A DNA stretch of 64,000 nt from positions 1 to 64,000 of the forward strand of contig CAYLYX010000012.1 in NCBI GenBank assembly GCA_964387945.1, read 5' to 3'. The DNA is from Parvicella sp964387945 (lineage in GTDB: Bacteria; Bacteroidota; Bacteroidia; Flavobacteriales_D; Parvicellaceae). Both the position numbers and the translations under genes were made by a program. Below, piece after piece: positions 10,401 through 17,581 of the stretch (position 1 is its first letter; the number at the start of each line of letters is the position of its first letter). A model generated the notes under the pieces. That model ran no database searches. It was not told the DNA's origin and saw nothing but the letters and a program-made list of their open reading frames with translations.

Positions 10401-11723
10401 GGATATTTCGTACAGTACGATAACGCCAACGATGCTAAAAATCAGATCAGAGGATTTGGATATTCGGATGCATTTGTTGTAGCCATTTACAACGGAGAGC
10501 GCATTTCTAATAGTGAAGCACGAACCATCGAACAGCAGAGTGGAGTTGAAAACCTTGCCAACAATGGAGGTGAAACGGATAACACCAACAATAATACCGC
10601 CAATAACAATCAGAACGAAGACAATACAACTGCCAACAACGGTAACAATGGTGGTAACGAAGCTAATACTGGGGACAATAACGGCAATGAGACCAACAAT
10701 GGAAATAATGGAGAGACAGATAATAATGCTGGAAACGAGAGTAACAACGGGAATAGTGAGGTTGAGGTAGATTTAGGAAACGGTGCAGCCCGTACCAACG
10801 ATGCCGATAAAATTGAGGGGTTATTCTTCACCGTGCAGTTGGGAGCGTTCTCCAACCCAATTCAGGCAACAGATGTTTATAATATCTCACCTCTAGTAAC
10901 TAAGTTTATAGGTAACCTTTACAAGTATTCTACGGGTATTTACCGTTCCGTAGATGATGCGGTGCAACGAAAGAATGAGGTGGTTGCTTTGGGTAATACC
11001 GATGCCTTCGTAACAGTTTATTATGATGGTGAGCGTATTACAGTTGCCAAAGCGCAAGAATTGATCGCAGAGCAGGGAGAAAGCGTGTTCGCTGCGTCAG
11101 AAGATGGGACGTTGAAGCAGTTGTCTGGTTCAAATACATCAACGAGTCAGCCTGGCAATGAAGAGATAGAGATCGTTGAGGTACAAACCGAAGGAAAATA
11201 TTTTGTAGACCTAGGAACCTATGAAGGAGAATTACCAACAGATTTGGCCAATGCAATGCTGCTGGTTCCTGAGTACACGATTCAAACAGTTCAAAGAGGC
11301 ACTGCCCAAAATTACTACGTAGGGTTCTTTGACAACGAAGAAGACGCCTATACCGTAATTGACCTGTACAATTCTAAAGGAATCAATAACCTAAACGTAG
11401 GTACCAACCCAGCAGAAACAGAAGTAAGTGGTCCTGCTGCTTATCCTGGAGTTGAATATCGCGTCTACCTAGGTACGTATGAAGGGGAAGTTCCTGGTAC
11501 CAGAGGAATTGTTTTTGTAGACTTAAAAGACGAGGGGGTAGAAAAGAAAGTAGAAGACGATGGAAGCGAAACCTACTACGTAGGAAGAAAAGGTCTCTAT
11601 AGTGAAGCACTTGAAGTCAAAAAGAAGTTTACCGCAAGAGGAGTAAACATAGCCGAAGTACGTGCGTTTAAAGATGGCGCTCCAATCAACTTGGATGAGG
11701 CAAGACAGTTGACCAATGAGTAA
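4440..11723 (+). CDS. Giant envelope protein: TPR, PD40 propeller, coiled coils, four SPOR-like repeats
   Basis: From the CTG at 4440 this is 2427 residues. I chose CTG because it opens a classic signal peptide (start KSR, hydrophobic stretch, then FLGQ before the mature part). There is no in-frame ATG, GTG or TTG between the stop at 4392 and a TTG at 4494, and starting at that TTG would delete the signal. Order of parts: TPR helices at about 25-150; a PD40/WD40-like beta-propeller at about 195-330 (FYSS, DLY, GGYDI motifs); a small beta domain at about 345-430 like the CRD of PorE; long charged coiled coils broken by Asn/Gly/Glu/Ser-rich tracts; and four SPOR-like repeats at about 1947-2020, 2124-2200, 2252-2320 and 2336-2414 (VQVGAF, VQLGAF, VDLGTY, VYLGTY). 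SPOR domains bind glycan strands of peptidoglycan. The front half resembles the T9SS protein PorE, but SPOR repeats stand where PorE has an OmpA-like domain. A role tethering outer-membrane machinery to peptidoglycan is inferred. Confidence 0.85.
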   Translation: MKSRIYITLALVFTFNIFLGQFKDEQDHLKFANDLFEEEKYSEAYTHYLQLLPSFRLDPDVNFKYGTCLLHVSEDKSEALPYLNLGATKGSDARAYFFLGKAYHLMYKFSVAKGHYEKFKSSGEDDHKEKYQVDLHIRMCSSGKKLLNNLTELVVEEKTRTSVSKFPYSYDLSNIGGRIIISEEFQSKLDEKREFRSMTYVPPIGTGNDVIFYSSYGKKGETGLDLYAVKRLPNGEWGEEQRLPDHINTPYDDAYGFLHASKTVFYFCSKGHNSMGGYDIFKCSYDLMTNTFGPAVNLDYKINTPDDDIMYVVDSLEENAYFASGRAAKYGFIDVYKVRVETFPLINVLLAGNFENKILAGDNATIKIKDDRNDEIIGIYNPKQDGKYTILLPKSGNYTFIVETENSEKIHQSPVVVPPQKEFKPLKQKIILTNESGVEQLIIQNLFDEEFTEEERETLIADAMQSMADPEVNADDFEDVITQDDKDSVLAMDDNFTLDDIESMAKGFYEDAQAEADKLKAKMDAAFAVANQKSKEAAENAAAAEEILNSLDEIENPLERQQQADLAKELNSKAKDQYVQATTAFNLANGLKDDYERAQSEADESKLTYESIQATLDEEDHEKAIAQLTSLKEKIEKIIYDNSDEDVVKKVGAQAKAKKEEVNQALAEGQEFREEEQKLNSRINQLKGDLEKAKDKDKPAIQVQIDELEEQAAMNKKWAEESFEEAERLDKEALALDHQAQLLVDLDGDLANSSTGLTDAERAELEKFMNDNDVASGIENNDDALGAYKSGDGSNDLAENNSGSENGSNGENTTDGGNESSENGNDGGNENNGSDETNGGNENNGSNDLAENNSGSENGSNGENTTDGGNESSENGDDGGNENNGSNESNGGNENNGEENNGSNDLADNNNDSENGSNGENNPDGGNESTENTSDGGNENEETLTPSSLVKAADNIKDDSELAAIANDPNLSAEEKLVKENAVLQEWIDEYDYKVVEANKGLLETSSQEERDEFFRIREEFEEQRDNLESKIAQNNDLIASSQSVSNGEISDEYQELINTTEKNVSEPEDYSGDLSETESYFSEAAAEELSKTADQRDELSIKEQELSELQEEFDNETKEKKKEKIQDEIDEKNEEILGLKTDLGVATYDIDGMELELNDNELVAVIEEVKSNVEGYENDENYLKAEIYNNTAEEQRSLANDKVDEASRTTDSEEKAALLEEAHALNTAAIDNQREAITLLDEMTDEEYVASTISTQKSGSDLAAKNGNADNPETNTSNGGNESDNGNNGGNENNGSNDLAENANGTENGSNGENTSDGGNENNGEENNGSNDLAENANGAENGSNGENTSDGGNENNGEENNGSDDLSENNNGSENGTNGENTSDGGNENNGSENSNNGENETDGGNESENGDLASNNTTSNNSGSQKTNITIESITQGEATVSSLLNQTEKQATASVPDQDVLDKTYNAEEDNPDAYEVSTEVESISYSSRSTDFDSDVATEVFNENEKVLEKINDYETDKIALNLEAKNAQTEKDKAKIEKKVDKLDRKIDKQESKLHEDIQVITEGKVDGAKNNLKTAKISFGDLSMEESTNMKQSEEYEEKADQLVAEAEDLRTQAENEKDKTAKSELLKQANSKEFEAIKYYNKASDLYIDAATQQQKLAIDRNESPMSSEELTEKSEELSDASSKLMNESVSHRDSSLTAKGEVKIGMIQRAEDKEKQANTLAVLANEFKASATQQADKEAENEEKENLLANLSPEDVENVKSADEYQEYFDAENQKNELKVQKAKKEGERNGLENIILQQTQDLKQLENDKKNAKSKQEEDEIQDEIAVLEDAIIANDDRVEELEEAIESLDVLIKTAENSQDNIIASLPSDQQSDAKAIMVSNYDKTPVKKTSITFGDLISSDFEVPDKVDNDIIVLDQNIQYSDDNPIPLNPKYPDGLIYKVQVGAFSKPIPNDVFSGFAPITGEQVGSGDLVRYRVGYFVQYDNANDAKNQIRGFGYSDAFVVAIYNGERISNSEARTIEQQSGVENLANNGGETDNTNNNTANNNQNEDNTTANNGNNGGNEANTGDNNGNETNNGNNGETDNNAGNESNNGNSEVEVDLGNGAARTNDADKIEGLFFTVQLGAFSNPIQATDVYNISPLVTKFIGNLYKYSTGIYRSVDDAVQRKNEVVALGNTDAFVTVYYDGERITVAKAQELIAEQGESVFAASEDGTLKQLSGSNTSTSQPGNEEIEIVEVQTEGKYFVDLGTYEGELPTDLANAMLLVPEYTIQTVQRGTAQNYYVGFFDNEEDAYTVIDLYNSKGINNLNVGTNPAETEVSGPAAYPGVEYRVYLGTYEGEVPGTRGIVFVDLKDEGVEKKVEDDGSETYYVGRKGLYSEALEVKKKFTARGVNIAEVRAFKDGAPINLDEARQLTNE
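6815..7266 (+). repeat. In-frame Asn/Gly/Glu/Ser-rich repeats, block 1
   Basis: Repeated coding units for GSNDLAENNSGSENGSNGEN-type sequence and DGGNE motifs. Two nearly identical units start at about 6815 and 6971, and a third, more diverged one at about 7141. The protein repeat is better kept than the DNA, with many synonymous differences, so it looks old and selected rather than a fresh slippage product. It lies between coiled coils of the giant envelope protein. Confidence 0.85.
8237..8688 (+). repeat. In-frame Asn/Gly/Glu/Ser-rich repeats, block 2
   Basis: A second block of the same low-complexity units (GSNDLAENANG, ENGSNGENTSDGGNENNGE), with units starting at about 8326, 8431 and 8530. 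It separates the second coiled-coil region from the third in the giant envelope protein and is related in sequence to block 1, about 1.4 kb upstream. Confidence 0.85.
10540..10772 (+). repeat. In-frame Asn/Gly-rich linker between SPOR repeats
   Basis: A low-complexity stretch of Asn, Gly, Thr and Glu codons (runs such as NNNTANNNQNED) between the first and second SPOR-like domains. It is richer in Asn and Thr than blocks 1 and 2 and probably acts as a flexible spacer. Confidence 0.75.
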
Positions 11724-12114
11724 GGTCTTTCTTATATTGATTTTAAGTACATTTTCTCTTCAATTTTGGTCCCAAAACAATGATCTTGAAGATACCACCA
11801 GAACACTTCGTATTCAGTTTATGGGTTGGGGTTGCGACTGTCCCAATTGGTGCGAGGAGGCTAACTACACAAAGTTTTTTGACGATCGAGACACAGCCAT
11901 AAGCACACAAGCGTTAATTGATCAGTATTGCTTTAACATCGAAGCGGCTACGGAAGAAAACGAGATTGACTGGAGTTCTTTTTGGGATAATTATCCGCTT
12001 CACAAAGTTGAAGTGGAAGGTTCATTTTACCTGGAGTTACAGAATTGGCCCGGTGATGATAGGATCATCCAGTCCAAAGTCTTTCGGTATACAAACTATC
12101 GATTGATTGAGTAA
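11716..12114 (+). CDS. Small secreted protein of unknown function
   Basis: A 132-residue protein whose ATG lies inside the end of the preceding giant gene (8-bp overlap, ATGAGTAA), so the two are probably translationally coupled. Residues 1-19 form a signal peptide (basic SK, then a hydrophobic stretch ending FWSQ). The mature part has four cysteines near residues 39-46 and 71 (GCDCPNWC), which may form disulfides in the periplasm, and many aromatic and acidic residues. I do not recognise the family. Coupling to the SPOR/PD40 protein suggests a shared envelope role. Confidence 0.8.
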   Translation: MSKVFLILILSTFSLQFWSQNNDLEDTTRTLRIQFMGWGCDCPNWCEEANYTKFFDDRDTAISTQALIDQYCFNIEAATEENEIDWSSFWDNYPLHKVEVEGSFYLELQNWPGDDRIIQSKVFRYTNYRLIE

Positions 12115-12244
12115 CAAACAAAGACGTCAAACTTTCCGGTAGATGAGGTTTTGGTATCATTGCTCCTAAGGTTACTTAAACATAAAACTTATCCCGAATG
12201 ACTCGCAACTATTGATTATCTTTACCCTTCCAAAATTCAGGTTT

Positions 12245-13720
12245 ATGAAGAAAATACTTGTCGCCAATAGGGGAGAGATAGCACTACGTGTAATGAAAAC
12301 ATGCAAGCGATTGGGAATCAATACGGTCGCGATTTATTCTGAAGCAGATGCAAATGCACCTTTTGTAAGGTTTGCAGATGAATCGGTATGCGTTGGCCCT
12401 CCACCCAGTTCGCAGAGTTATTTATTAGGAGATAAGATCATTGCCATTTGTAAGGAGCTGAATGTGGATGGAATCCATCCTGGATATGGTTTTTTGAGCG
12501 AAAATGCTGATTTCACTAGAAAAGTGGAGGAAGCCGGAATTAATTTCATCGGTCCATCACCAAAAGCAATGGAAGTGATGGGGTCAAAATTAGCCGCAAA
12601 GGCAGCGGTTAAAGAATATGGAATTCCCATGGTGCCAGGAATCGATGAAGCGATTACAGACATTCCTTTGGCGCTCGAAAAGTCAAAAGAGATAGGTTAT
12701 CCCATTCTGATCAAAGCTTCTGCCGGAGGTGGTGGAAAAGGGATGAGAATCGTAGAAAAACCAGAAGATTTTGTAGATCAGATGGACATGGCGGTGAGTG
12801 AGGCGGTTTCTGCCTTTGGAGATGGAGCAGTCTTTATTGAAAGATACGTTGGCTCACCCAGACATATTGAAATTCAAGTATTGGCAGATAAGCATGGAAA
12901 TATCGTTTACTTGTTTGAGCGCGAATGCTCCGTTCAGCGTAGACATCAAAAAGTGATCGAAGAAGCACCCAGTGCAGTATTAACACCAGAGCTGCGAGAA
13001 GCGATGGGAAAAGCCGCTTGCGATGTAGCTAGAGCCTGTGATTATTACGGTGCGGGTACCGTAGAATTCTTGTATGAAAACGGAGAGTTCTTTTTCTTAG
13101 AAATGAATACCCGCTTACAGGTAGAACATCCAGTGACGGAAATGATCACAGGTGTAGATTTGGTAGAAGAGCAGATCAACGTAGCTGTTGGAAAACCGTT
13201 GACATTCAGTCAAGAGGATTTAAAAATCAATGGACACTCACTAGAAGTTAGAGTTTACGCAGAAGATCCTAAAAACAATTTCCTTCCAGACATTGGAAAC
13301 TTGGAGGTTTACAGGAGACCAGAAGGTGAAGGCGTTAGAGTAGACGATGGGTTTGAAGAAGGGATGGATATTCCGATCTATTATGACCCGATGATTGCCA
13401 AGTTGGTCGTGCACGGAGTAGATCGAGACGATGCGATACGAAAGATGACAAAAGCCATCGAAGATTACGATATTGTAGGGATTGAAACCACCCTTGGGTT
13501 CTGTCATTATGCCATCAATCATGAAGCTTTTGTAAGTGGTGATTTTGATACACATTTTGTGAAGTATCACTTCCAAGATCCTACCATTTTAGATGTGTCA
13601 GATGAAGATACACTGCTAGTGGGCGCTGTTCTTGGAAATCATGTGCTCAACGAGCTGGAGAGTCATCGAAACTATGCTCCGTCAGCAGAAATGTCTGATT
13701 GGACCAGAAACCGCTCCTAA
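12245..13720 (+). CDS. accC: Biotin carboxylase (acyl-CoA carboxylase subunit)
   Basis: Biotin carboxylase uses ATP and bicarbonate to carboxylate the biotin of a carrier protein, for acetyl-CoA or propionyl-CoA carboxylase. The ATG at 12245 gives the canonical MKKILVANRGEIA start and 491 residues; an upstream TTG at 12212 would only add a poor extension across a promoter-like TATCTTTA (12217-12224). The ATP-grasp glycine-rich loop GGGGKGMR is at about residues 161-168, the catalytic Lys in RRHQKVIEEAPS at about 236, and Glu286/Arg290 in EMNTRLQVEH. It is about 40 residues longer than E. coli AccC, as is usual for Bacteroidota forms. No biotin carrier (accB) or carboxyltransferase gene lies beside it, so the acyl-CoA substrate cannot be assigned. 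Confidence 0.95.
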   Translation: MKKILVANRGEIALRVMKTCKRLGINTVAIYSEADANAPFVRFADESVCVGPPPSSQSYLLGDKIIAICKELNVDGIHPGYGFLSENADFTRKVEEAGINFIGPSPKAMEVMGSKLAAKAAVKEYGIPMVPGIDEAITDIPLALEKSKEIGYPILIKASAGGGGKGMRIVEKPEDFVDQMDMAVSEAVSAFGDGAVFIERYVGSPRHIEIQVLADKHGNIVYLFERECSVQRRHQKVIEEAPSAVLTPELREAMGKAACDVARACDYYGAGTVEFLYENGEFFFLEMNTRLQVEHPVTEMITGVDLVEEQINVAVGKPLTFSQEDLKINGHSLEVRVYAEDPKNNFLPDIGNLEVYRRPEGEGVRVDDGFEEGMDIPIYYDPMIAKLVVHGVDRDDAIRKMTKAIEDYDIVGIETTLGFCHYAINHEAFVSGDFDTHFVKYHFQDPTILDVSDEDTLLVGAVLGNHVLNELESHRNYAPSAEMSDWTRNRS

Positions 13721-14830
13721 ATGTCGAAGTCGGTTGTCATTGTTGAGCCTTTTTATGCAGGTTCGCATAAGACATGGACAGATGGCGTAGAACAACTTTT
13801 TCGAGAAGAGAATCATCAGGTTCATAAGCTGACACTTCCGGGTAGACACTGGAAATGGCGCATGTTTGGTGCAGCCAATTATCTTGCAGAAGAACTACTT
13901 TCTTTAGGCATCCAGCCAGATGTTTTATTAGTTTCGGATATGCTCGACTTATCCGTTTTTGTGGGCGTAGCCAGAAAACTTCTAACTCATTCGAAATTAG
14001 TCGTTTATTTTCACGAGAATCAACTGACTTACCCATGGTCTCCAACAGATGAAGATGTGCGCTTAAAACGAGACCAGAGTTACGGATTAATTAATTTACG
14101 AACTGCCCTCATAGCCGATGAAGTATACTTCAACTCAAGTTATCATCAGACTTCGTTTTTAGAGGCTGTCAAAGGATTCATCAAACAGTTTCCAGACGCG
14201 ACAAAAAAGAGTTGGATCACATCCATTCAGGAAAAGTCTAAAGTTCTTTATCTGGGAATGAACTTAGAATCCTTGATTAAACAGCAGAAGCCAGCATCTC
14301 CAGTTTCTGTAATTCTTTGGAATCATCGGTGGGAATACGACAAAAACCCAGAAGAATTTTACGATGCGCTCAAGCAACTCAAGCAGGAACAAATTGATTT
14401 TCAATTGATTGTTTGCGGAGAGAAGAATAAAAAGTACCCAGAAGTATTTGATAAGATAGAAAAAGACTTTGCTGAAGAACTCATTCACTTTGGTTTTGCC
14501 GCAGATAGAACGCACTATTATGATCTCTTAAATCAAGCCACTGTTTTGCCTGTTACCAGCTTTCAGGATTTCTTTGGAGGGAGTGTAGTAGAAGCTATTG
14601 CTGCTGGGTGCGTTCCCGTTTTGCCCAATCGATTGGCATATCCAGAGCACCTGCCTGAAGAGCTCAGAAATAAGTACGTAGCAAACACTAATCAAGAGTG
14701 GTTTACTTTGCTCAAGGAAGTAGTTGGTAACCCAGCTTATTTTAAGTCTGATCTTGCAGAAATGCGCTCTTTTGTGAAGAGGTATGACTGGGGAGAACTG
14801 AAATCACAGTATTTGCAGATGCTCAAATAA
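13721..14830 (+). CDS. GTDC1/QTMAN-type glycosyltransferase (putative tRNA-queuosine mannosyltransferase)
   Basis: A 369-residue glycosyltransferase starting at the very base after the accC stop (TAA then ATG), so it is likely coupled to it. It matches the family of animal GTDC1, recently named tRNA-queuosine alpha-mannosyltransferase: the N-terminal EPFYAGSHK, then TLPGRHWKWR, FHENQLTYP at about 106-114, the central NHRWEYDKNPE at about 199-209, and the C-terminal QDFFGGSVVEAIAAGC segment that forms the nucleotide-sugar site of GT4-like enzymes. Animal members mannosylate queuosine-34 in tRNA-Asp. Whether bacterial members act on tRNA is inference from homology; another acceptor is possible. 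There is no signal peptide, so the enzyme is cytoplasmic. Confidence 0.85.
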   Translation: MSKSVVIVEPFYAGSHKTWTDGVEQLFREENHQVHKLTLPGRHWKWRMFGAANYLAEELLSLGIQPDVLLVSDMLDLSVFVGVARKLLTHSKLVVYFHENQLTYPWSPTDEDVRLKRDQSYGLINLRTALIADEVYFNSSYHQTSFLEAVKGFIKQFPDATKKSWITSIQEKSKVLYLGMNLESLIKQQKPASPVSVILWNHRWEYDKNPEEFYDALKQLKQEQIDFQLIVCGEKNKKYPEVFDKIEKDFAEELIHFGFAADRTHYYDLLNQATVLPVTSFQDFFGGSVVEAIAAGCVPVLPNRLAYPEHLPEELRNKYVANTNQEWFTLLKEVVGNPAYFKSDLAEMRSFVKRYDWGELKSQYLQMLK

Positions 14831-14841
14831 ATCGTCAAGAG

Positions 14842-14871
14842 TTGTGTAGAGAATTAATTTACGTATATTTG
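14842..14871 (+). promoter_or_regulatory. Bacteroidota-type promoter of rpsO
   Basis: TTG at 14842-14844, a 19-nt spacer, then TATATTTG at 14864-14871, matching the Bacteroidota -33 TTG / -7 TAnnTTTG pattern. Transcription would start near 14878, leaving a leader of about 40 nt before rpsO. Confidence 0.6.
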
Positions 14872-14918
14872 CAGCCGAATTAATTAACAGCATACCAATC
14901 ACTTAAAAGTATTGTAAA

Positions 14919-15188
14919 ATGTATTTAACAGAAGAAGTAAAAAGAGATATCTTCAAGAAGCACAACAAGAGTGCAGAGGATACAGGAACAGCGGAAGGGC
15001 AAATTGCTTTGTTCACGCACAGAATTAACCACTTAACTGAGCACCTTAAAAAGAATCGTAAAGATTTCGCTACGGAAAGAGCACTAGTAATGTTGGTGGG
15101 TAAGAGAAGAAAACAACTTGATTTCTTGATCAAGACGGATATCGAAAGATATAGAGCTATTATTAAAGAACTTGGATTACGTAAGTAA
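14919..15188 (+). CDS. rpsO: 30S ribosomal protein S15
   Basis: 89 residues, the standard length. The conserved S15 features are present: a GTAEGQIALFTHRI helix at about 23-36, LTEHLKKN at about 38-45, the RALVMLVGKRRKQLDFL core at about 54-70 and a YRAIIKELGLRK end. S15 binds 16S rRNA and helps assemble the platform of the 30S subunit. It precedes pnp, the classic rpsO-pnp order, but a clear terminator separates the two here. Confidence 0.98.
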   Translation: MYLTEEVKRDIFKKHNKSAEDTGTAEGQIALFTHRINHLTEHLKKNRKDFATERALVMLVGKRRKQLDFLIKTDIERYRAIIKELGLRK

Positions 15189-15226
15189 TTCGCTGCGGCA
15201 AACGAGTCGCAAAATGTATTTAGAGG

Positions 15227-15259
15227 GGACTGTTGCGCAATGCGTAATGGTCCTTTTTT
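15227..15259 (+). terminator. Rho-independent terminator after rpsO
   Basis: An 11-bp stem (15227-15237 with 15243-15253, three G-U pairs) with a 5-nt loop, followed by six T residues. It separates rpsO from pnp. Confidence 0.85.
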
Positions 15260-15348
15260 GCTTCATATTGGAGCAATATTTAGGTTGAAAAATTAGTAAA
15301 TAACAAGTCTTCCCCAGAAGAATTAAGGAAGATGAAATAAAACACAAA

Positions 15349-17517
15349 ATGAATATAGTAAACAAAAAAATGACCCTTCCAAACGGGAAGGAAGTTTCGA
15401 TTGAAACTGGAAAACTAGCGAAGCAGGCAGATGGTTCTGTTGTCGTTAGAATGGGAGACACGATGCTGTTAGCAACCGTTGTTTCTAGTAAAGATGCGAA
15501 AGACGATGTTGACTTTCTTCCATTGACGATTGACTACAGAGAGAAGTTTGCCTCAAACGGTAGATTCCCAGGAGGATTCCTAAAAAGAGAAGCAAGACCA
15601 TCGGATGAAGAAATTCTAACGATGCGTTTAGTCGATAGAGCAATGCGTCCGTTATTCCCAGGAGACTATCACGCAGAAACACAAGTAATGATTCAGCTGA
15701 TGTCTTCAGACGGAGAAGATCAGCCAGATGCATTGGCTTGTTTAGCAGCATCTGCTGCAGTTGCAGTGAGTGATATTCCTTTTCACGGACCTGTGTCTGA
15801 GGTGAGAGTAGTCAGAAAGGATGGAGAATTCATCGTGAACCCTACTTTCTCAGAAATGGAAGGAAATGATTTGGATATGATTATTGCGGGTACAGAAGAT
15901 TCAATTAACATGGTTGAAGGTGAGATGGGAGAAGTTTCTGAAGCAATTATGCTAGAAGCAATCAAAGCGGCTCACGTTGTCATCAAAGAACAAATCAAAT
16001 TACAGTTGGCAGTTGCCGCTGAGGTTGAGAAAGCTTCAACAAAAAGAGAATATAGCCACGAAACACATGATGAAGACTTACAGAAAAGAATTCATGACTT
16101 CGCTTACCAAAGATGCTATGACATTGCTAAGCAAGGTCTTGCTGATAAAAAGAAAAGAGGAGAATTATTTGGTGCTGTGAAAGAAGATTTCGTAGCAACA
16201 CTTTCTGAAGAAGAAGTTGGTGAAAAAGGATTTTTGATCAGTCAGTATTTCAAGGCAGCTCAGAAAGCAGGAGTAAGAAGAGCAATGTTGGATACAAAAT
16301 CTAGATTAGATGGAAGAAAACTAGATGAGATTCGTCCGATTTGGTGTGAAGTAGATTACTTGCCTGGTAAAGTTCACGGTTCTGCCATCTTTACAAGAGG
16401 TGAAACACAATCGTTGACCACCTTAACACTAGGAAGTAGCCTAGATGCTCAAAGAAAAGACGGAGCGTTGATTCAAAGAGAAGATAACTTTGTATTACAT
16501 TATAACTTTCCTCCATTCTCTACAGGAGAAGCAAGGCCGATTAGAGGCGTAAGTAGAAGAGAAGTTGGACACGGAAACCTTGCCTTGAGAGCGTTGAAAA
16601 ATATGATTCCAGGCAAACCAGAAAATCCATATACGGTAAGATTGGTTTCTGAGATTCTAGAGTCAAACGGTTCTTCATCTATGGCAACAGTTTGTGCTGG
16701 AACGTTAGCGTTACTAGACGGTGGTGTTCAGATGAAAAAGCCCGTTTCAGGTATTGCTATGGGACTGATCTCGGATGCTGATACCAAAGAGTTTATCGTA
16801 CTTTCTGATATTCTTGGAGACGAGGATCACTTGGGAGACATGGACTTCAAAGTAACTGGGACCAGAGATGGTATTACAGCGTGTCAAATGGATATTAAGA
16901 TCGAAGGATTAGACTATTCATTACTAGAAGAGGCGTTGGAGCAAGCAAGAAAAGGAAGACTTCATATCTTGGATAAGATTGAGGAAACCATTGCAGCACC
17001 AAGAGAAGATTACAAAAACCACGTTCCAAGAATCGAAACAATCGAAGTTCCTGGAGATGCCATTGGAGGTATCATCGGAAAAGGAGGTGAGACGATTCAA
17101 GCGCTTCAAGCAGAAACTGGAACGACTATCTCTATTGATGAGTTAGAAAATGGTAACGGTATCGTTGAAATCTTCGCTGATGACAAAGAAGGGATGGAAG
17201 AGGCTAAACGTCAGATTAATTTGATCGCGTATCCTCCAACTGCTGAAGTAGGAGAAACTTACATGGGTAAAGTAAAGAACATTGTCTCTTTCGGAGCTTT
17301 TTGTGAGATTGTTCCTGGAACAGATGGTTTACTTCATGTGTCTGAAATTGCTTGGGAACGAGTAGAGAAAGTAGAAGATTACCTGAAAGAAGGTCAAGAG
17401 ATCGAAATCAAGGTGATTGGTAAAGATCCTAAATCAGGAAAGTATAAGATTTCTAGAAAAGCTTTACTTCCGAAGCCGGAAAGAAAACCAAGACCAGAAA
17501 AAACAGAGGAAGCTTAA
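15349..17517 (+). CDS. pnp: Polyribonucleotide nucleotidyltransferase (PNPase)
   Basis: PNPase degrades RNA 3' to 5' by phosphorolysis. The 722 residues contain two RNase-PH domains: the first with FLKREARPSDEE at about 81-92, the second with DGRKLDEIRPI at about 321-331 and the active-site region FTRGETQSL. A KH domain has the GxxG loop IIGKGGETI at about 575-583, and an S1 domain runs from about 635 to 705 (VSFGAFCEI, GLLHVSEI). The ATG at 15349 gives the usual start. It is followed by a strong terminator. Confidence 0.98.
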   Translation: MNIVNKKMTLPNGKEVSIETGKLAKQADGSVVVRMGDTMLLATVVSSKDAKDDVDFLPLTIDYREKFASNGRFPGGFLKREARPSDEEILTMRLVDRAMRPLFPGDYHAETQVMIQLMSSDGEDQPDALACLAASAAVAVSDIPFHGPVSEVRVVRKDGEFIVNPTFSEMEGNDLDMIIAGTEDSINMVEGEMGEVSEAIMLEAIKAAHVVIKEQIKLQLAVAAEVEKASTKREYSHETHDEDLQKRIHDFAYQRCYDIAKQGLADKKKRGELFGAVKEDFVATLSEEEVGEKGFLISQYFKAAQKAGVRRAMLDTKSRLDGRKLDEIRPIWCEVDYLPGKVHGSAIFTRGETQSLTTLTLGSSLDAQRKDGALIQREDNFVLHYNFPPFSTGEARPIRGVSRREVGHGNLALRALKNMIPGKPENPYTVRLVSEILESNGSSSMATVCAGTLALLDGGVQMKKPVSGIAMGLISDADTKEFIVLSDILGDEDHLGDMDFKVTGTRDGITACQMDIKIEGLDYSLLEEALEQARKGRLHILDKIEETIAAPREDYKNHVPRIETIEVPGDAIGGIIGKGGETIQALQAETGTTISIDELENGNGIVEIFADDKEGMEEAKRQINLIAYPPTAEVGETYMGKVKNIVSFGAFCEIVPGTDGLLHVSEIAWERVEKVEDYLKEGQEIEIKVIGKDPKSGKYKISRKALLPKPERKPRPEKTEEA

Positions 17518-17539
17518 GAGCTGAATCCATATTAACTTC

Positions 17540-17581
17540 AAGGCGTCCATTTCGATACTTCGGAATTGGGCGCCTTTTTTT
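17540..17581 (+). terminator. Rho-independent terminator after pnp
   Basis: A long hairpin (AAGGCG...CGCCTT outer stem with a further TTTCGA/TCGGAA inner part) followed by seven T residues. Its end overlaps the stop codon of the convergent phosphodiesterase gene. Confidence 0.85.

Noticed and set aside
12212..12244. Upstream TTG start for biotin carboxylase
   Set aside because: The 11 added residues are unlike the family start, and the codons overlap a promoter-like TATCTTTA; MKKILVANRG at 12245 is the family start.
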